The notes beneath the pieces are model-generated. The model ran no database searches and was not told where the DNA came from. It saw only the letters and a list, made by a program, of their open reading frames with translations. Made by a program: the position numbers and the translations under genes. Positions 8,106-15,846 of a DNA stretch of 22,600 bases are shown piece after piece. The DNA is taken from positions 1 through 22,600 of the forward strand of contig CABULU010000030.1 in assembly GCA_902492505.1 (NCBI GenBank), written 5' to 3'. How positions within the stretch are numbered: the first letter of the stretch is position 1; each line of letters starts with the position of its first letter. This DNA is from an uncultured Eubacteriales bacterium (GTDB lineage: Bacteria > Bacillota > Clostridia > Oscillospirales > QAKW01).

Positions 8106-9254
8106 TTATTCACCGAAATCCTTTGGTTTGTCCCCTAAGCCGAAATAATAAAGTACCGCATCACAAATACGTGCTGACGCATGACCGTCGCCGTAAGGAT
8201 TAACAGCCCCCGCCTGCCTGCTGTAAGCAGCCTTATCACGTATGAGTGTATTCGCCATATCTACAATCGTATCAGTATCAACACCGGCGATTTTAACAGT
8301 CCCTGCCGTTACCGCCTCCGGACGCTCTGTCTCGGTACGAAGAACAAGCACGGGCTTGCCCAGCGCGGGCGCCTCCTCCTGAAGTCCGCCGCTGTCGGTC
8401 ATAACCATATAACAGCGATTCATGAGATTGTGCATATCACAGACATCAACGGGTTCTGTCAGAATGATGTTATCCATTCCGCCCAGAATTTCACGCGCCG
8501 TATTTCTGACAAGCGGGTTTAGGTGCATAGGATAAATAAACTTAACATCCGCATTATCCCGGGCGAGTATACGCACCGCCCGGCATATCTGCCGCAGCGG
8601 CTGACCGAGATTTTCACGGCGGTGAGCGGTGAGAAGTATGTACTTTGCATCGCTGAAATCGATAGCTTCAAGCGCTTCATCGGAAAAATGATAATTATTG
8701 CTGACTGTGGTTTTCAGCGCGTCAATTACGGTATTACCGGTGACAAATACATTATCCGATATATTTTCAGAAAGTAAGTTTTTTCTGTTGGCAGCGGTCG
8801 GCGCAAAATGAAGGTCCGCAAGACGCGACGTAATTTGTCTGTTCATTTCTTCCGGAAACGGAGACAGCTTATCATAAGTACGCAGTCCCGCCTCTACATG
8901 CCCGACACGTACGCCGGCATAAAAAGCGGCAAGCGCGCCGGCAAACGACGTGCTGGTATCACCGTGTACGAGCATAACGTCGGGTTTGGTTTCTTTCAGA
9001 ATATTCTCCATGCCGGACAGCACATCCGTTGTTATAGTCGTCACTGTCTGTCCGGGACGCATAATATCAAGATTGAAGTCAGCATCGATATTAAACGTAT
9101 TCATCACCTGCATAAGCATTTCCCGATGTTGACCCGTAAGACAGACGATACTTTCGATATTTTGTCTCTTTTCAAGCTCCTTGATAAGCGGAGCCATTTT
9201 TATAGCTTCGGGACGAGTGCCGAAAACACTCATCACTTTAATTTTGTTTGTCAT
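8106..9254 (-). CDS. wecB: UDP-N-acetylglucosamine 2-epimerase (non-hydrolysing)
   Basis: A 382-residue protein covering the complete family. It interconverts UDP-GlcNAc and UDP-ManNAc in the cytoplasm, supplying ManNAc for teichoic acid linkage units or other surface glycans. Landmarks are GTRPEAIKMAPL (11-23), HGDT with Asp99, HVEAGLRT with Glu121, FPEEMNR with Glu136 and TAHRREN with His211. These match the acidic and His catalytic residues known from E. coli WecB. The substrate-binding DSGGLQEEAPALGKP stretch is at 287-301. Its start overlaps the 3' end of the glycosyl-phosphate transferase gene by 17 bases, indicating coupled translation of two enzymes that both use UDP-GlcNAc. The same enzyme is called MnaA in Gram-positive teichoic acid pathways. 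Confidence 0.95.
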   Translation of the reverse strand: MTNKIKVMSVFGTRPEAIKMAPLIKELEKRQNIESIVCLTGQHREMLMQVMNTFNIDADFNLDIMRPGQTVTTITTDVLSGMENILKETKPDVMLVHGDTSTSFAGALAAFYAGVRVGHVEAGLRTYDKLSPFPEEMNRQITSRLADLHFAPTAANRKNLLSENISDNVFVTGNTVIDALKTTVSNNYHFSDEALEAIDFSDAKYILLTAHRRENLGQPLRQICRAVRILARDNADVKFIYPMHLNPLVRNTAREILGGMDNIILTEPVDVCDMHNLMNRCYMVMTDSGGLQEEAPALGKPVLVLRTETERPEAVTAGTVKIAGVDTDTIVDMANTLIRDKAAYSRQAGAVNPYGDGHASARICDAVLYYFGLGDKPKDFGE

Positions 9255-10311
9255 TTTTTATACCTCTGTGAATTTTATGCTTATACATTATAAGCGAACA
9301 CATAATTACAACAATAAACACTATTATAACAAGCACGATTGCACGCATAAATCCTTCGCCCGCAATCAACACGGCAGTAAGCCCGAGTATGGCTGCAATG
9401 GCGTACATAATAGCAACAGCCTGTTTTTGTGTAAAACCAAGGTCAATAAGACGGTGATGCAAATGCGTTTTATCGGCTGCCATCGGAGATTTCCCGTTAA
9501 GAACACGACGGATAGATACAAATATCATGTCAAAAATCGGAAGGCCGAAAATAAGAAACGGAATTGCAAACGCAATAATAGCATATGCCTTGAAAAGCCC
9601 CATAACAGACATTACCGCCAGTGTATAGCCTATAAACATCGATCCGGTATCGCCCATAAACAGCTTTGCAGGATTATAATTGTACGGAATAAAGCCCAGA
9701 CACGAGCCCGCAAGAGCTGCCGCAATAATCGCAACGGCAGGAGACTGCAAAAGCACGACAATGACCGTTACGCACACTGCCATTATTGCAGAAACGCCGA
9801 CAGCCAGCCCGTCCAGTCCGTCTATAAGATTTACGGCATTAAGTATTCCCAAGAGCCAGATTATTGTAACTATATACTGAGCGTAAATATTCAGACTTAT
9901 ATAGGCATTTGCCCCACCGAAAAAATTAGGCAGGCTTGTAATCCGCACTCCGCAGTATACCGGAATTGCCGTAGCAATCAGCTGAAAAATAAATTTTTGA
10001 GACGGCTTAAGAGCCAAGACGTCATCAAAAATACCGAGTGCTACGATTATCACAGAGCCTATCAGCATACCCCGTATTTCCTTTGTCATATATTGAGTGC
10101 AAAACACAAGCACTGATACGTAAAACCCGGAAAATATAGCCAGACCGCCCAAGCGCGGTATCGGCTTTTTGTGCATGCGGCGCTTATCACGCGGTACGTC
10201 TATGGCGCCGATCTTATACGCAAAGTTGCGTGCAATCGGAGTACAGGCAAAGGACAGCACAAGAGCCATAATAAATGCGCCCACCAGAAAAATATAATCA
10301 ATTTTACCCAT
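9238..10311 (-). CDS. MraY/WecA/TagO-family undecaprenyl-phosphate GlcNAc-1-phosphate transferase
   Basis: A 357-residue polytopic membrane protein with about ten or eleven helices. It has all the cytoplasmic-loop motifs of the polyprenyl-phosphate sugar-1-phosphate transferases: PRLGGLAIF (52-60), GIFDDVLALKP (93-103), NAVNLIDGLDGLA (158-170), FMGDTGSMFIGY (218-229) and the His-rich ADKTHLHHRLIDLGF (279-293), which is typical of WecA/TagO rather than MraY. It should transfer GlcNAc-1-phosphate from UDP-GlcNAc to undecaprenyl phosphate, the first step of teichoic acid or related polymer synthesis. It follows trpS by 25 bases. An AAGGA lies about 13 bases before the ATG inside a small AAGG/CCTT repeat, so initiation may be weak. 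Its 3' end overlaps the epimerase gene. Confidence 0.93.
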   Translation of the reverse strand: MGKIDYIFLVGAFIMALVLSFACTPIARNFAYKIGAIDVPRDKRRMHKKPIPRLGGLAIFSGFYVSVLVFCTQYMTKEIRGMLIGSVIIVALGIFDDVLALKPSQKFIFQLIATAIPVYCGVRITSLPNFFGGANAYISLNIYAQYIVTIIWLLGILNAVNLIDGLDGLAVGVSAIMAVCVTVIVVLLQSPAVAIIAAALAGSCLGFIPYNYNPAKLFMGDTGSMFIGYTLAVMSVMGLFKAYAIIAFAIPFLIFGLPIFDMIFVSIRRVLNGKSPMAADKTHLHHRLIDLGFTQKQAVAIMYAIAAILGLTAVLIAGEGFMRAIVLVIIVFIVVIMCSLIMYKHKIHRGIKNDKQN

Positions 10312-10336
10312 TATAAGAAGGTTTCCTTTTTATTAG

Positions 10337-11332
10337 CTATTTTTTGATAAAGCCTATCTTTTTTTGTACCTTGGACAGCATTTTGGAAGCAAGATATGCC
10401 GCCTTTTCTGCACTGTCCGCATATACCTTTTGCAGATAATCCTTATTATTCATTAAATACTCATACCTCTCACGCAATGGCTCCAAACCGTCGGCAACCG
10501 CTTCCCCGACGGCAAGCTTAAAGTCACCGTAGCCTCTGCCGTCAAACTGAGATACCGCCTGTGAAACGGTACAGCCTGTCATAACGCTGTAAATAGTAAG
10601 AAGGTTGGATATACCCGGCTTATCCTCGGAAAACTCAATTTTATTATCGCTGTCGGTAACAGCACTTTTAAATTTTTTTATTATTGAGTCTCTGCCCTCG
10701 ATTATACTTATATACGCTTTGGGGTTCGGATCCGATTTACTCATTTTTTTATCGGGCTGAGATAATGACATAACCTTAGCACCAACTGACGGAATGTGAC
10801 CCTCAGGCACTTTAAAAACGTCTCCGTAAATGCCGTTAAAACGGATTGCAATATTACGCGCCAGTTCCAAATGCTGTTTCTGATCAACACCGACCGGTAC
10901 AAGATCGGTATTATAAAGAAGAATATCCGCTGCCATAAGCGTCGGATATGTAAATAATCCTGCATTTATATTGTCTGCGTGCTGTTTTGATTTATCCTTA
11001 AACTGAGTCATTCTACCCAGCTCTCCGTACATGGTATAGCAATTAAGTATCCATGCAAGCTCCGCATGTGCCGGAACGTGGCTCTGAATAAAAACAAGAT
11101 TCTTTTCCGGGTCAACCCCGGACGCAAGTACGATAGCAAGCGTCGAGAGTGTGCGTGAACGAAGGTCAGACGGCGTATTGCGCACCGTTATCGCATGCAT
11201 ATCCACGACCGAAAAAATACCGAAGCCAAGCTCTGATACAAGCGGCCAGTTTCTGACGGCACCGATATAATTACCAAGCGTAATAGTACCGCTTGGCTGA
11301 ATGCCGCTGAAAATAATTTTTTGTTCATCCAT
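10337..11332 (-). CDS. trpS: Tryptophanyl-tRNA synthetase
   Basis: A 331-residue class I aminoacyl-tRNA synthetase of normal bacterial length, which charges tRNA-Trp in the cytoplasm. The nucleotide-binding HIGH-like region is PSGTITLGNYIG (13-24). The second class I signature is KMSKS (196-200), followed by DPN. The conserved tryptophan-pocket regions FIQSHVPAHAELAWIL, MTQFKDK and GVDQKQHLELARNIA are all present. The gene is the first of an apparent unit with the envelope glycan genes and the Spo0A-like regulator, which begin 25 bases downstream. A leader of roughly 60-70 bases separates it from a likely promoter, and I see no T-box there, although many Firmicute trpS genes have one. Confidence 0.97.
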   Translation of the reverse strand: MDEQKIIFSGIQPSGTITLGNYIGAVRNWPLVSELGFGIFSVVDMHAITVRNTPSDLRSRTLSTLAIVLASGVDPEKNLVFIQSHVPAHAELAWILNCYTMYGELGRMTQFKDKSKQHADNINAGLFTYPTLMAADILLYNTDLVPVGVDQKQHLELARNIAIRFNGIYGDVFKVPEGHIPSVGAKVMSLSQPDKKMSKSDPNPKAYISIIEGRDSIIKKFKSAVTDSDNKIEFSEDKPGISNLLTIYSVMTGCTVSQAVSQFDGRGYGDFKLAVGEAVADGLEPLRERYEYLMNNKDYLQKVYADSAEKAAYLASKMLSKVQKKIGFIKK

Positions 11333-11402
11333 TATATTTTACACCTCAGTCTGTTTTGGGTAGATTTCAGTTATACTTTTAAATAATATCATAACTTACG
11401 CT

Positions 11403-11431
11403 ATTATACAATAACAAAAGATTAATTTTAA
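11403..11431 (-). promoter_or_regulatory. Candidate sigma-A promoter of trpS and downstream genes
   Basis: Minus-strand TTAAAA (11426-11431) lies 17 bases from TATAAT (11403-11408). The -10 is perfect and the -35 matches four of six consensus positions. The surrounding DNA (11333-11510) is very AT-rich, so a chance match is possible. No riboswitch or T-box is evident in the short leader. Confidence 0.5.
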
Positions 11432-11512
11432 ACATTTTTAACAAACATTATATTTTAAAAGCATTTAATAACCTGACTTCAAATAATTGCGCTCTATAAA
11501 AATCAGCGCAAA

Positions 11513-11541
11513 AAACTGCCCGGCATAATGCCGGACAGTTT
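11513..11541 (-). terminator. Intrinsic terminator after the SLH-domain protein gene
   Basis: Read on the minus strand, a 14-bp stem (arms 11528-11541 and 11513-11526, one G-T pair) with a one-base nominal loop surrounds CCGGCAT/ATGCCGG and is followed by six Ts. This is a strong intrinsic terminator about 20 bases after the stop codon. Confidence 0.9.
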
Positions 11542-11562
11542 CATATCACAATTAAATTTAGA

Positions 11563-13506
11563 TTAATAAACAATAGATATTACACAGTTTGCCATATCCA
11601 GATTAAGTGTAGCTGTACCGGAAGTAAAATCACCGCCTGAGCCAAGATTACCCATATAATATGTATTCTTATAATACTTCTGACCGCTTACAGTATCCAT
11701 AAAATAGTCACCCATATCAGATACAGACAGCGTTTTAGGGGCAGTCTTCTTTACATATATAACAGGAGCCTCTGCGCCATTATCGCTTACATCGATAAGA
11801 TCACCGACTGCAAGTGCCGTTGTCGAATCTACATTATCATAAGAAACAGCAAAAGATGCAGTTTCACCTGATTTAAGACTCTTGGCAGTAATATTATGAG
11901 TATTATCGGAAGACGAAATAGATTCAATTATCATCTGGCGGTAATTTGTCTTATAGTTTTCCCATGTGTAAACAAGAGTTCCGCCTGCATCATCAACAAT
12001 AAACTGATACTCAATAGCATTTTCCGCGTTTTCGCTCTTCTGCAAAATCACATCACCGGGTCTGAAGAACATATGCTCTTTAAGCTCACTGTCATCAACT
12101 AATGTATATACTCCGTTTTCATTATTCTTAACACCGGACAACTTTGTCGTACCGGGATTGCAGTAAAGCTTGCCGGCCGATTCATAAAAATTAATAAAAT
12201 CTCCGACTTTAACCGGGTTGGAAAATATGCAGTCTGATATATGGTATGTCTTGATTTCCTTGCTTGTGCCCGCATAGTAATAGTCATAAACAGAGTAATA
12301 GCCTTTATTTATGCCTACAATTTTACCGGGCTTTGATTCCGTAGCAAACACTGTCGCAAGATACTTAGAATCGGAATTTGCCGCCATACATTTAAAACGC
12401 AGGTTGGAACGATTGGTTATGCTTGTGGTTTTGCCGATAGCGGAAACCATCGTAACAAGGTCATACTTATCATCTCCGATAGGCCACGGATCGTCATTGA
12501 GATACATAAACGTGGAGCTTCCTATCTGGAAAGATGCAGAGCCGCTTGTAACCGAAATGGAGTTACCTGAAGAAATACTTAAATCATCAAGCGGAACAGT
12601 TGCAGATACGGTGGAACCTATTGAATATGTAAGTACCTCTTCATCCTCCGTATATGTACCGGAATTATCTCCATCGCGGTATGTAACTGTAATACCGTAG
12701 CCGACATAATCTGAAAGATCCTCCCCCAAATCAACATCGGCACCGTTTGAAAGAAGTGTTCCGTTTTTAACATCATATCCGAGTGTCTTGCCGGTAGTGG
12801 CACGAATTATAAGGTCAACGCTCGACATATGGAAAACTCTCACGGCCAAAGAATCAAGCGGTTCACCTTCATAGCTTGTATAAACACCCAGCTCGTTGAG
12901 CGTCCCATCCGAGGACATGATCGCGTTTGCAAGAGCAATCGCCGCCTGCTTTCTCGTAACGGGACCGTCGCCTGCTTCTATGTCACCGACAAGATCTGCA
13001 ACAGCATCCGTATAAGAATCGGGGTACGTTGCAGCATCTGGATTTTCTACAAGTCTGAGAACCTTGGCAAGCAGCGTCATAAACTCATTTGCTGTTATCG
13101 GATCGGCAGGCTTAAACAATTTCTCTTCAATCTCTGTCGTAACAAGATAATTATCTACCGCCCAGGACACATACGCTTTGAGTATCGACGTTTGCTCGAT
13201 ATCACCGTCATCACCGCTAACGATAAAGTCAATATTAACATCCTCATAAAGCGACGGGTCTATATCGGCGCCGTAAAGCATCTTATAAACCGCAACAACA
13301 GCGTCGGCACGGCTGAGATACTGTTCGGGCTGAAAGTCATTGTTCCAGGTGCTTGGCAGAATACCAAGCCTGTCAACAAACTCAATATAAGGCATGGCCT
13401 CGTCTTCCATCGGCACGTCATTATACGCAAACGCTGAAAAACACATCGTGCAGACAAGCAGCACGGTGAGAAGCGACGCCATTAAGCTCTTTGCTAATTT
13501 CATCAT
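11563..13506 (-). CDS. Secreted SLH-domain (S-layer-like) protein
   Basis: The predicted 647-residue product begins MMKLAKSLMASLLTVLLVC and has a Sec signal peptide with likely cleavage after FSAFA. The first 200 mature residues hold SLH-like modules, seen as YIEFVDRLGILP with LSRADAVVAVYKML, ILKAYVSWAVDNYLVTTE with ITANEFMTLLAKVL, and VTRKQAAIALANAIM. Such modules hold proteins to the wall through secondary polymers. The remaining 450 residues are Ser/Thr/Asp/Gly-rich, look beta-rich, and match nothing I recognise. The start is set by AGGAGG (13512-13517), five bases from the ATG at 13506; a further in-frame ATG at 13521 lies upstream of this site and of nearly the whole mRNA. Strong promoter, strong SD and strong terminator suggest an abundant monocistronic product. 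The wall ligand may be the polymer made by the neighbouring operon, but that is speculative. Confidence 0.88.
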   Translation of the reverse strand: MMKLAKSLMASLLTVLLVCTMCFSAFAYNDVPMEDEAMPYIEFVDRLGILPSTWNNDFQPEQYLSRADAVVAVYKMLYGADIDPSLYEDVNIDFIVSGDDGDIEQTSILKAYVSWAVDNYLVTTEIEEKLFKPADPITANEFMTLLAKVLRLVENPDAATYPDSYTDAVADLVGDIEAGDGPVTRKQAAIALANAIMSSDGTLNELGVYTSYEGEPLDSLAVRVFHMSSVDLIIRATTGKTLGYDVKNGTLLSNGADVDLGEDLSDYVGYGITVTYRDGDNSGTYTEDEEVLTYSIGSTVSATVPLDDLSISSGNSISVTSGSASFQIGSSTFMYLNDDPWPIGDDKYDLVTMVSAIGKTTSITNRSNLRFKCMAANSDSKYLATVFATESKPGKIVGINKGYYSVYDYYYAGTSKEIKTYHISDCIFSNPVKVGDFINFYESAGKLYCNPGTTKLSGVKNNENGVYTLVDDSELKEHMFFRPGDVILQKSENAENAIEYQFIVDDAGGTLVYTWENYKTNYRQMIIESISSSDNTHNITAKSLKSGETASFAVSYDNVDSTTALAVGDLIDVSDNGAEAPVIYVKKTAPKTLSVSDMGDYFMDTVSGQKYYKNTYYMGNLGSGGDFTSGTATLNLDMANCVISIVY

Positions 13507-13533
13507 ATATTCCTCCTGCATGATACTGTTAAA

Positions 13534-13562
13534 ATTATAATATTAATAGGGTTTTAAGTCAA
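13534..13562 (-). promoter_or_regulatory. Strong sigma-A promoter of the SLH-domain protein gene
   Basis: Minus-strand TTGACT (13557-13562), 17-base spacer, TATAAT (13534-13539). Transcription should begin near 13527, leaving a leader of about 20 bases with AGGAGG. This supports the ATG at 13506 as the start. Confidence 0.8.
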
Positions 13563-13666
13563 CCGAAGAGAGCTTATTGTAACATAATTGCAACAAACAA
13601 GCACAGTTTTCACAAATTCTACGGTGTTTTTTTGTGCATTATCACAATAAAATTTCAAGTGTGTTT

Positions 13667-14764
13667 TTACAGAGAAAGCAAATATGCATTAATAAAACCG
13701 TCAATATCGCCGTCCATAACGGCATTTATATTCCCCGATTCATATCCGGTTCTGTGATCCTTTGCAAGAGTATACGGCATAAAAACATACGAGCGTATCT
13801 GCGAGCCCCAGCCTATCTGCATATGCTCGCCCTTTATATCATCTATCTTTTCAAGATGCTCGCGTTCCTTAATTTCCACAAGCTTGGACTTAAGCATTTT
13901 CATCGCCATTTCACGGTTTTTGTGCTGCGAGCGCTCATTCTGACAGGCAACTACGACGCCTGTCGGAATATGGGTTATGCGAATTGCGCTTTCTGTCTTA
14001 TTTACATGCTGACCGCCGGCGCCGGATGAGCGATAGGTATCGACTTTCAAATCATCGTCGCGTATTTCAATTTCGGAATCATCATCCAGTTCCGGCATAA
14101 CTTCAAGCGACGCAAACGAGGTATGCCGTCTGCCGGACGAATCAAACGGAGATACGCGCACCAGACGATGAACACCGTTTTCCGCCTTGAGATAACCGTA
14201 AGCATACATCCCCTCTACAAGAATAGACGCGCTTTTGATGCCCGCTTCATCCCCGTCAAGATAGTCAAGCACCGTCACCTTATAATCATGACGCTGAGCA
14301 AAACGTGTATACATTCGGTAAAGCATTTCAACCCAGTCCTGCGCCTCGGTACCTCCGGCTCCGGCATGAAATGTCAATATTGCATTGTTTTTATCGTATT
14401 CACCCGAGAGCATTGTTTTGAGTTTTGCCCCCTCAAGCTCCCGCTCGAATTCCGGAAAGCCGGACACAATATCCTCTTCCACGTCCTCAAGCATACCGTC
14501 CTCTGCAAGCTCGATAAGCGTAGCAAGATCGTCCGCACGCCGCTCCAACTTTTCATAGTCGGAAATTGTATCCTTGGCATTTTTAATTTCCTGAGAAACT
14601 TTCTGAGAGCGCTCCATGTCATTCCAGAAACCGTCCTGCGCGGTGAGTTCCTCATCCGCCCTGAGCTTTTCCTTAACGGCATCAATCTTTAAAGCATCGT
14701 ACAGATTTGTCATATCCTCACGGAATTTATTGAGCCGCATCTTGTAATCATCAATTATTATCAT
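13667..14764 (-). CDS. prfB: Peptide chain release factor 2
   Basis: A 365-residue class I release factor that recognises UGA and UAA stop codons and triggers peptide release on the ribosome. The catalytic GGQ is at 250-252 (GAGGQHVNKTESAI). The stop-codon-reading tripeptide is SPF at 205-207 (RVSPFDSSGRRHTSF), which marks it as RF2, not RF1. The N-terminal coiled helices are followed by FWNDMERSQ, as in other RF2s. The start chosen is the ATG at 14764, preceded by GGGAG with five bases of spacing; the in-frame ATG at 14776 overlaps that site. The gene reads in a single frame through NLYDALKIDAVKEKL, so it lacks the in-frame UGA and +1 frameshift that autoregulates RF2 in many bacteria. No clear terminator follows. 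Confidence 0.95.
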   Translation of the reverse strand: MIIIDDYKMRLNKFREDMTNLYDALKIDAVKEKLRADEELTAQDGFWNDMERSQKVSQEIKNAKDTISDYEKLERRADDLATLIELAEDGMLEDVEEDIVSGFPEFERELEGAKLKTMLSGEYDKNNAILTFHAGAGGTEAQDWVEMLYRMYTRFAQRHDYKVTVLDYLDGDEAGIKSASILVEGMYAYGYLKAENGVHRLVRVSPFDSSGRRHTSFASLEVMPELDDDSEIEIRDDDLKVDTYRSSGAGGQHVNKTESAIRITHIPTGVVVACQNERSQHKNREMAMKMLKSKLVEIKEREHLEKIDDIKGEHMQIGWGSQIRSYVFMPYTLAKDHRTGYESGNINAVMDGDIDGFINAYLLSL

Positions 14765-14801
14765 AAAATCTCCCATTTGCGGTTATTTTTATACTTTTAA
14801 T

Positions 14802-14830
14802 ATTATATAATCGCCGTAATATTTTGTCAA
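14802..14830 (-). promoter_or_regulatory. Consensus sigma-A promoter of prfB
   Basis: Minus-strand TTGACA (14825-14830) and TATAAT (14802-14807) with a 17-base spacer, a perfect consensus match about 40 bases before the start codon. It faces away from the promoter at 14877-14905. Confidence 0.85.
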
Positions 14831-14876
14831 CAGCGGCAAAACACCTCAGACAAAAAATAAAAATTGTTCGCCTGTA

Positions 14877-14905
14877 TTTACATTGCCGGAAAAATATAGT
14901 ATAAT
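14877..14905 (+). promoter_or_regulatory. Sigma-A promoter of the rightward membrane protein-GDPD unit
   Basis: TTTACA (14877-14882), 17 bases, TATAAT (14900-14905): eleven of twelve consensus positions. The leader to the TTG start is about 55 bases. It may also drive the small ORF, lepA and the QueT gene, since no U-tract terminator interrupts that run. Confidence 0.75.
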
Positions 14906-14967
14906 TAAATGGATATATAATTAATAAAATACAGGTATTAAATTCACTCTGTACGGAGGCGTTTTAA

Positions 14968-15846
14968 TTGAAGACAAAGCACTCGCTGATATTTACACTC
15001 GCCGCTGCGGGCATATGCGTCGTATTGCGGATAATGCAATATTTTTTTGTAATAGACGCAAACGGATATTTCAGACCGGAAAGTACCGCACACACAATAC
15101 TTATATATATATTGTACGCCGTCATGGCTCTGGTCGCGGTCACGGCGCTCATCATTATGCTTATCGGAAGCCGCGAGCGCATGGGAGCGGATGTTTTCAA
15201 AAATAACGCTTCGGGACTTTTATTGCTTGCCGCCGCCGTACTGATGACAGTGGATTTCGGAGTATGCGCCGGAAAAATGCTTCAGACCTCAGTTCCCGAC
15301 ATTTCGGCCTTATTTGAGCTGCTGACCGCAATATACTTTGCAGTGCTCGGCTATAAAATACTGAGTGGCAGCCGTATCGGCAGAGCTGCTGCCATCGGAC
15401 TTTTTGCACCTGTATTCGTAATCGTATTTGCAGTGACAGAATTTTTCGGCTCGTTTGAAAAAGTGCATGTCAGCGAGACAAAATTTAATATGCTCGCAAT
15501 CTGCGCAATGGCGCTCTTTGTCGTCACCGTCACTTTGCTGTTTGCCGGAAATGCGGTAACTAAAAAACGGCTTACCGCAGTTTGCATGCTGTACACGGTG
15601 ATTTCCTCCCCTGCATCCGTGGCAGGTCTTATCGCACTTATTACCGGTGAAATCGCGGCAGAATCGCCCGTTCGTTTTACTCTCAAAGCTCTGATAGAAA
15701 TTATATTTATTGCGCTTGCGATAATTGCACTGACAAGAATCGACCGCTGTGTACCGAGTACAAATGATACAGATGCTCAGCAAATTACTGATATCAATTC
15801 AGATATAACAAAAAACGATGGTAAAGGAGAAAACTGCAATGGTTAA
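14968..15846 (+). CDS. Uncharacterised polytopic membrane protein
   Basis: I do not recognise this 292-residue protein. It has about eight hydrophobic segments, for example LIFTLAAAGICVVL, ILIYILYAVMALVAVTALII, GLLLLAAAVLMTVDFGVCA, AAAIGLFAPVFVIVFAVTEFF, LAICAMALFVVTVTLLFAG and ALIEIIFIALAIIALTRI. A polar, Asp/Asn/Thr-rich C-terminal tail of about 30 residues follows. The start codon is TTG at 14968, eight bases after GGAGG; no ATG is suitably placed. Its last eight bases overlap the start of the glycerophosphodiesterase gene, so the two are translationally coupled. A link to membrane lipid or teichoic acid turnover is only suggested by that neighbour. No transporter or enzyme motif is visible. 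Confidence 0.8.
   Translation: MKTKHSLIFTLAAAGICVVLRIMQYFFVIDANGYFRPESTAHTILIYILYAVMALVAVTALIIMLIGSRERMGADVFKNNASGLLLLAAAVLMTVDFGVCAGKMLQTSVPDISALFELLTAIYFAVLGYKILSGSRIGRAAAIGLFAPVFVIVFAVTEFFGSFEKVHVSETKFNMLAICAMALFVVTVTLLFAGNAVTKKRLTAVCMLYTVISSPASVAGLIALITGEIAAESPVRFTLKALIEIIFIALAIIALTRIDRCVPSTNDTDAQQITDINSDITKNDGKGENCNG

Noticed and set aside
9181..10116. Long plus-strand open frame (311 codons) opposite the WecA/TagO-like and epimerase genes
   Set aside because: Its translation is rich in Arg, His, Tyr, Cys and Asn without hydrophobic pattern or motif, and it lies wholly antisense to two well-supported genes.
11488..11510. Second small hairpin (TGCGCT/AGCGCA) beyond the SLH gene terminator
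   Set aside because: Only six base pairs with an 11-base loop, after a strong terminator; no role can be supported.
13563..13666. Terminator after prfB
   Set aside because: Only weak AT-rich CACAAA/TTTGTG pairing is visible on the minus strand, with no GC-rich stem and U-run, so no terminator is called.
13667..14776. Programmed frameshift in prfB
   Set aside because: The frame is continuous from the N-terminus to the GGQ domain, with no internal UGA in the expected region.
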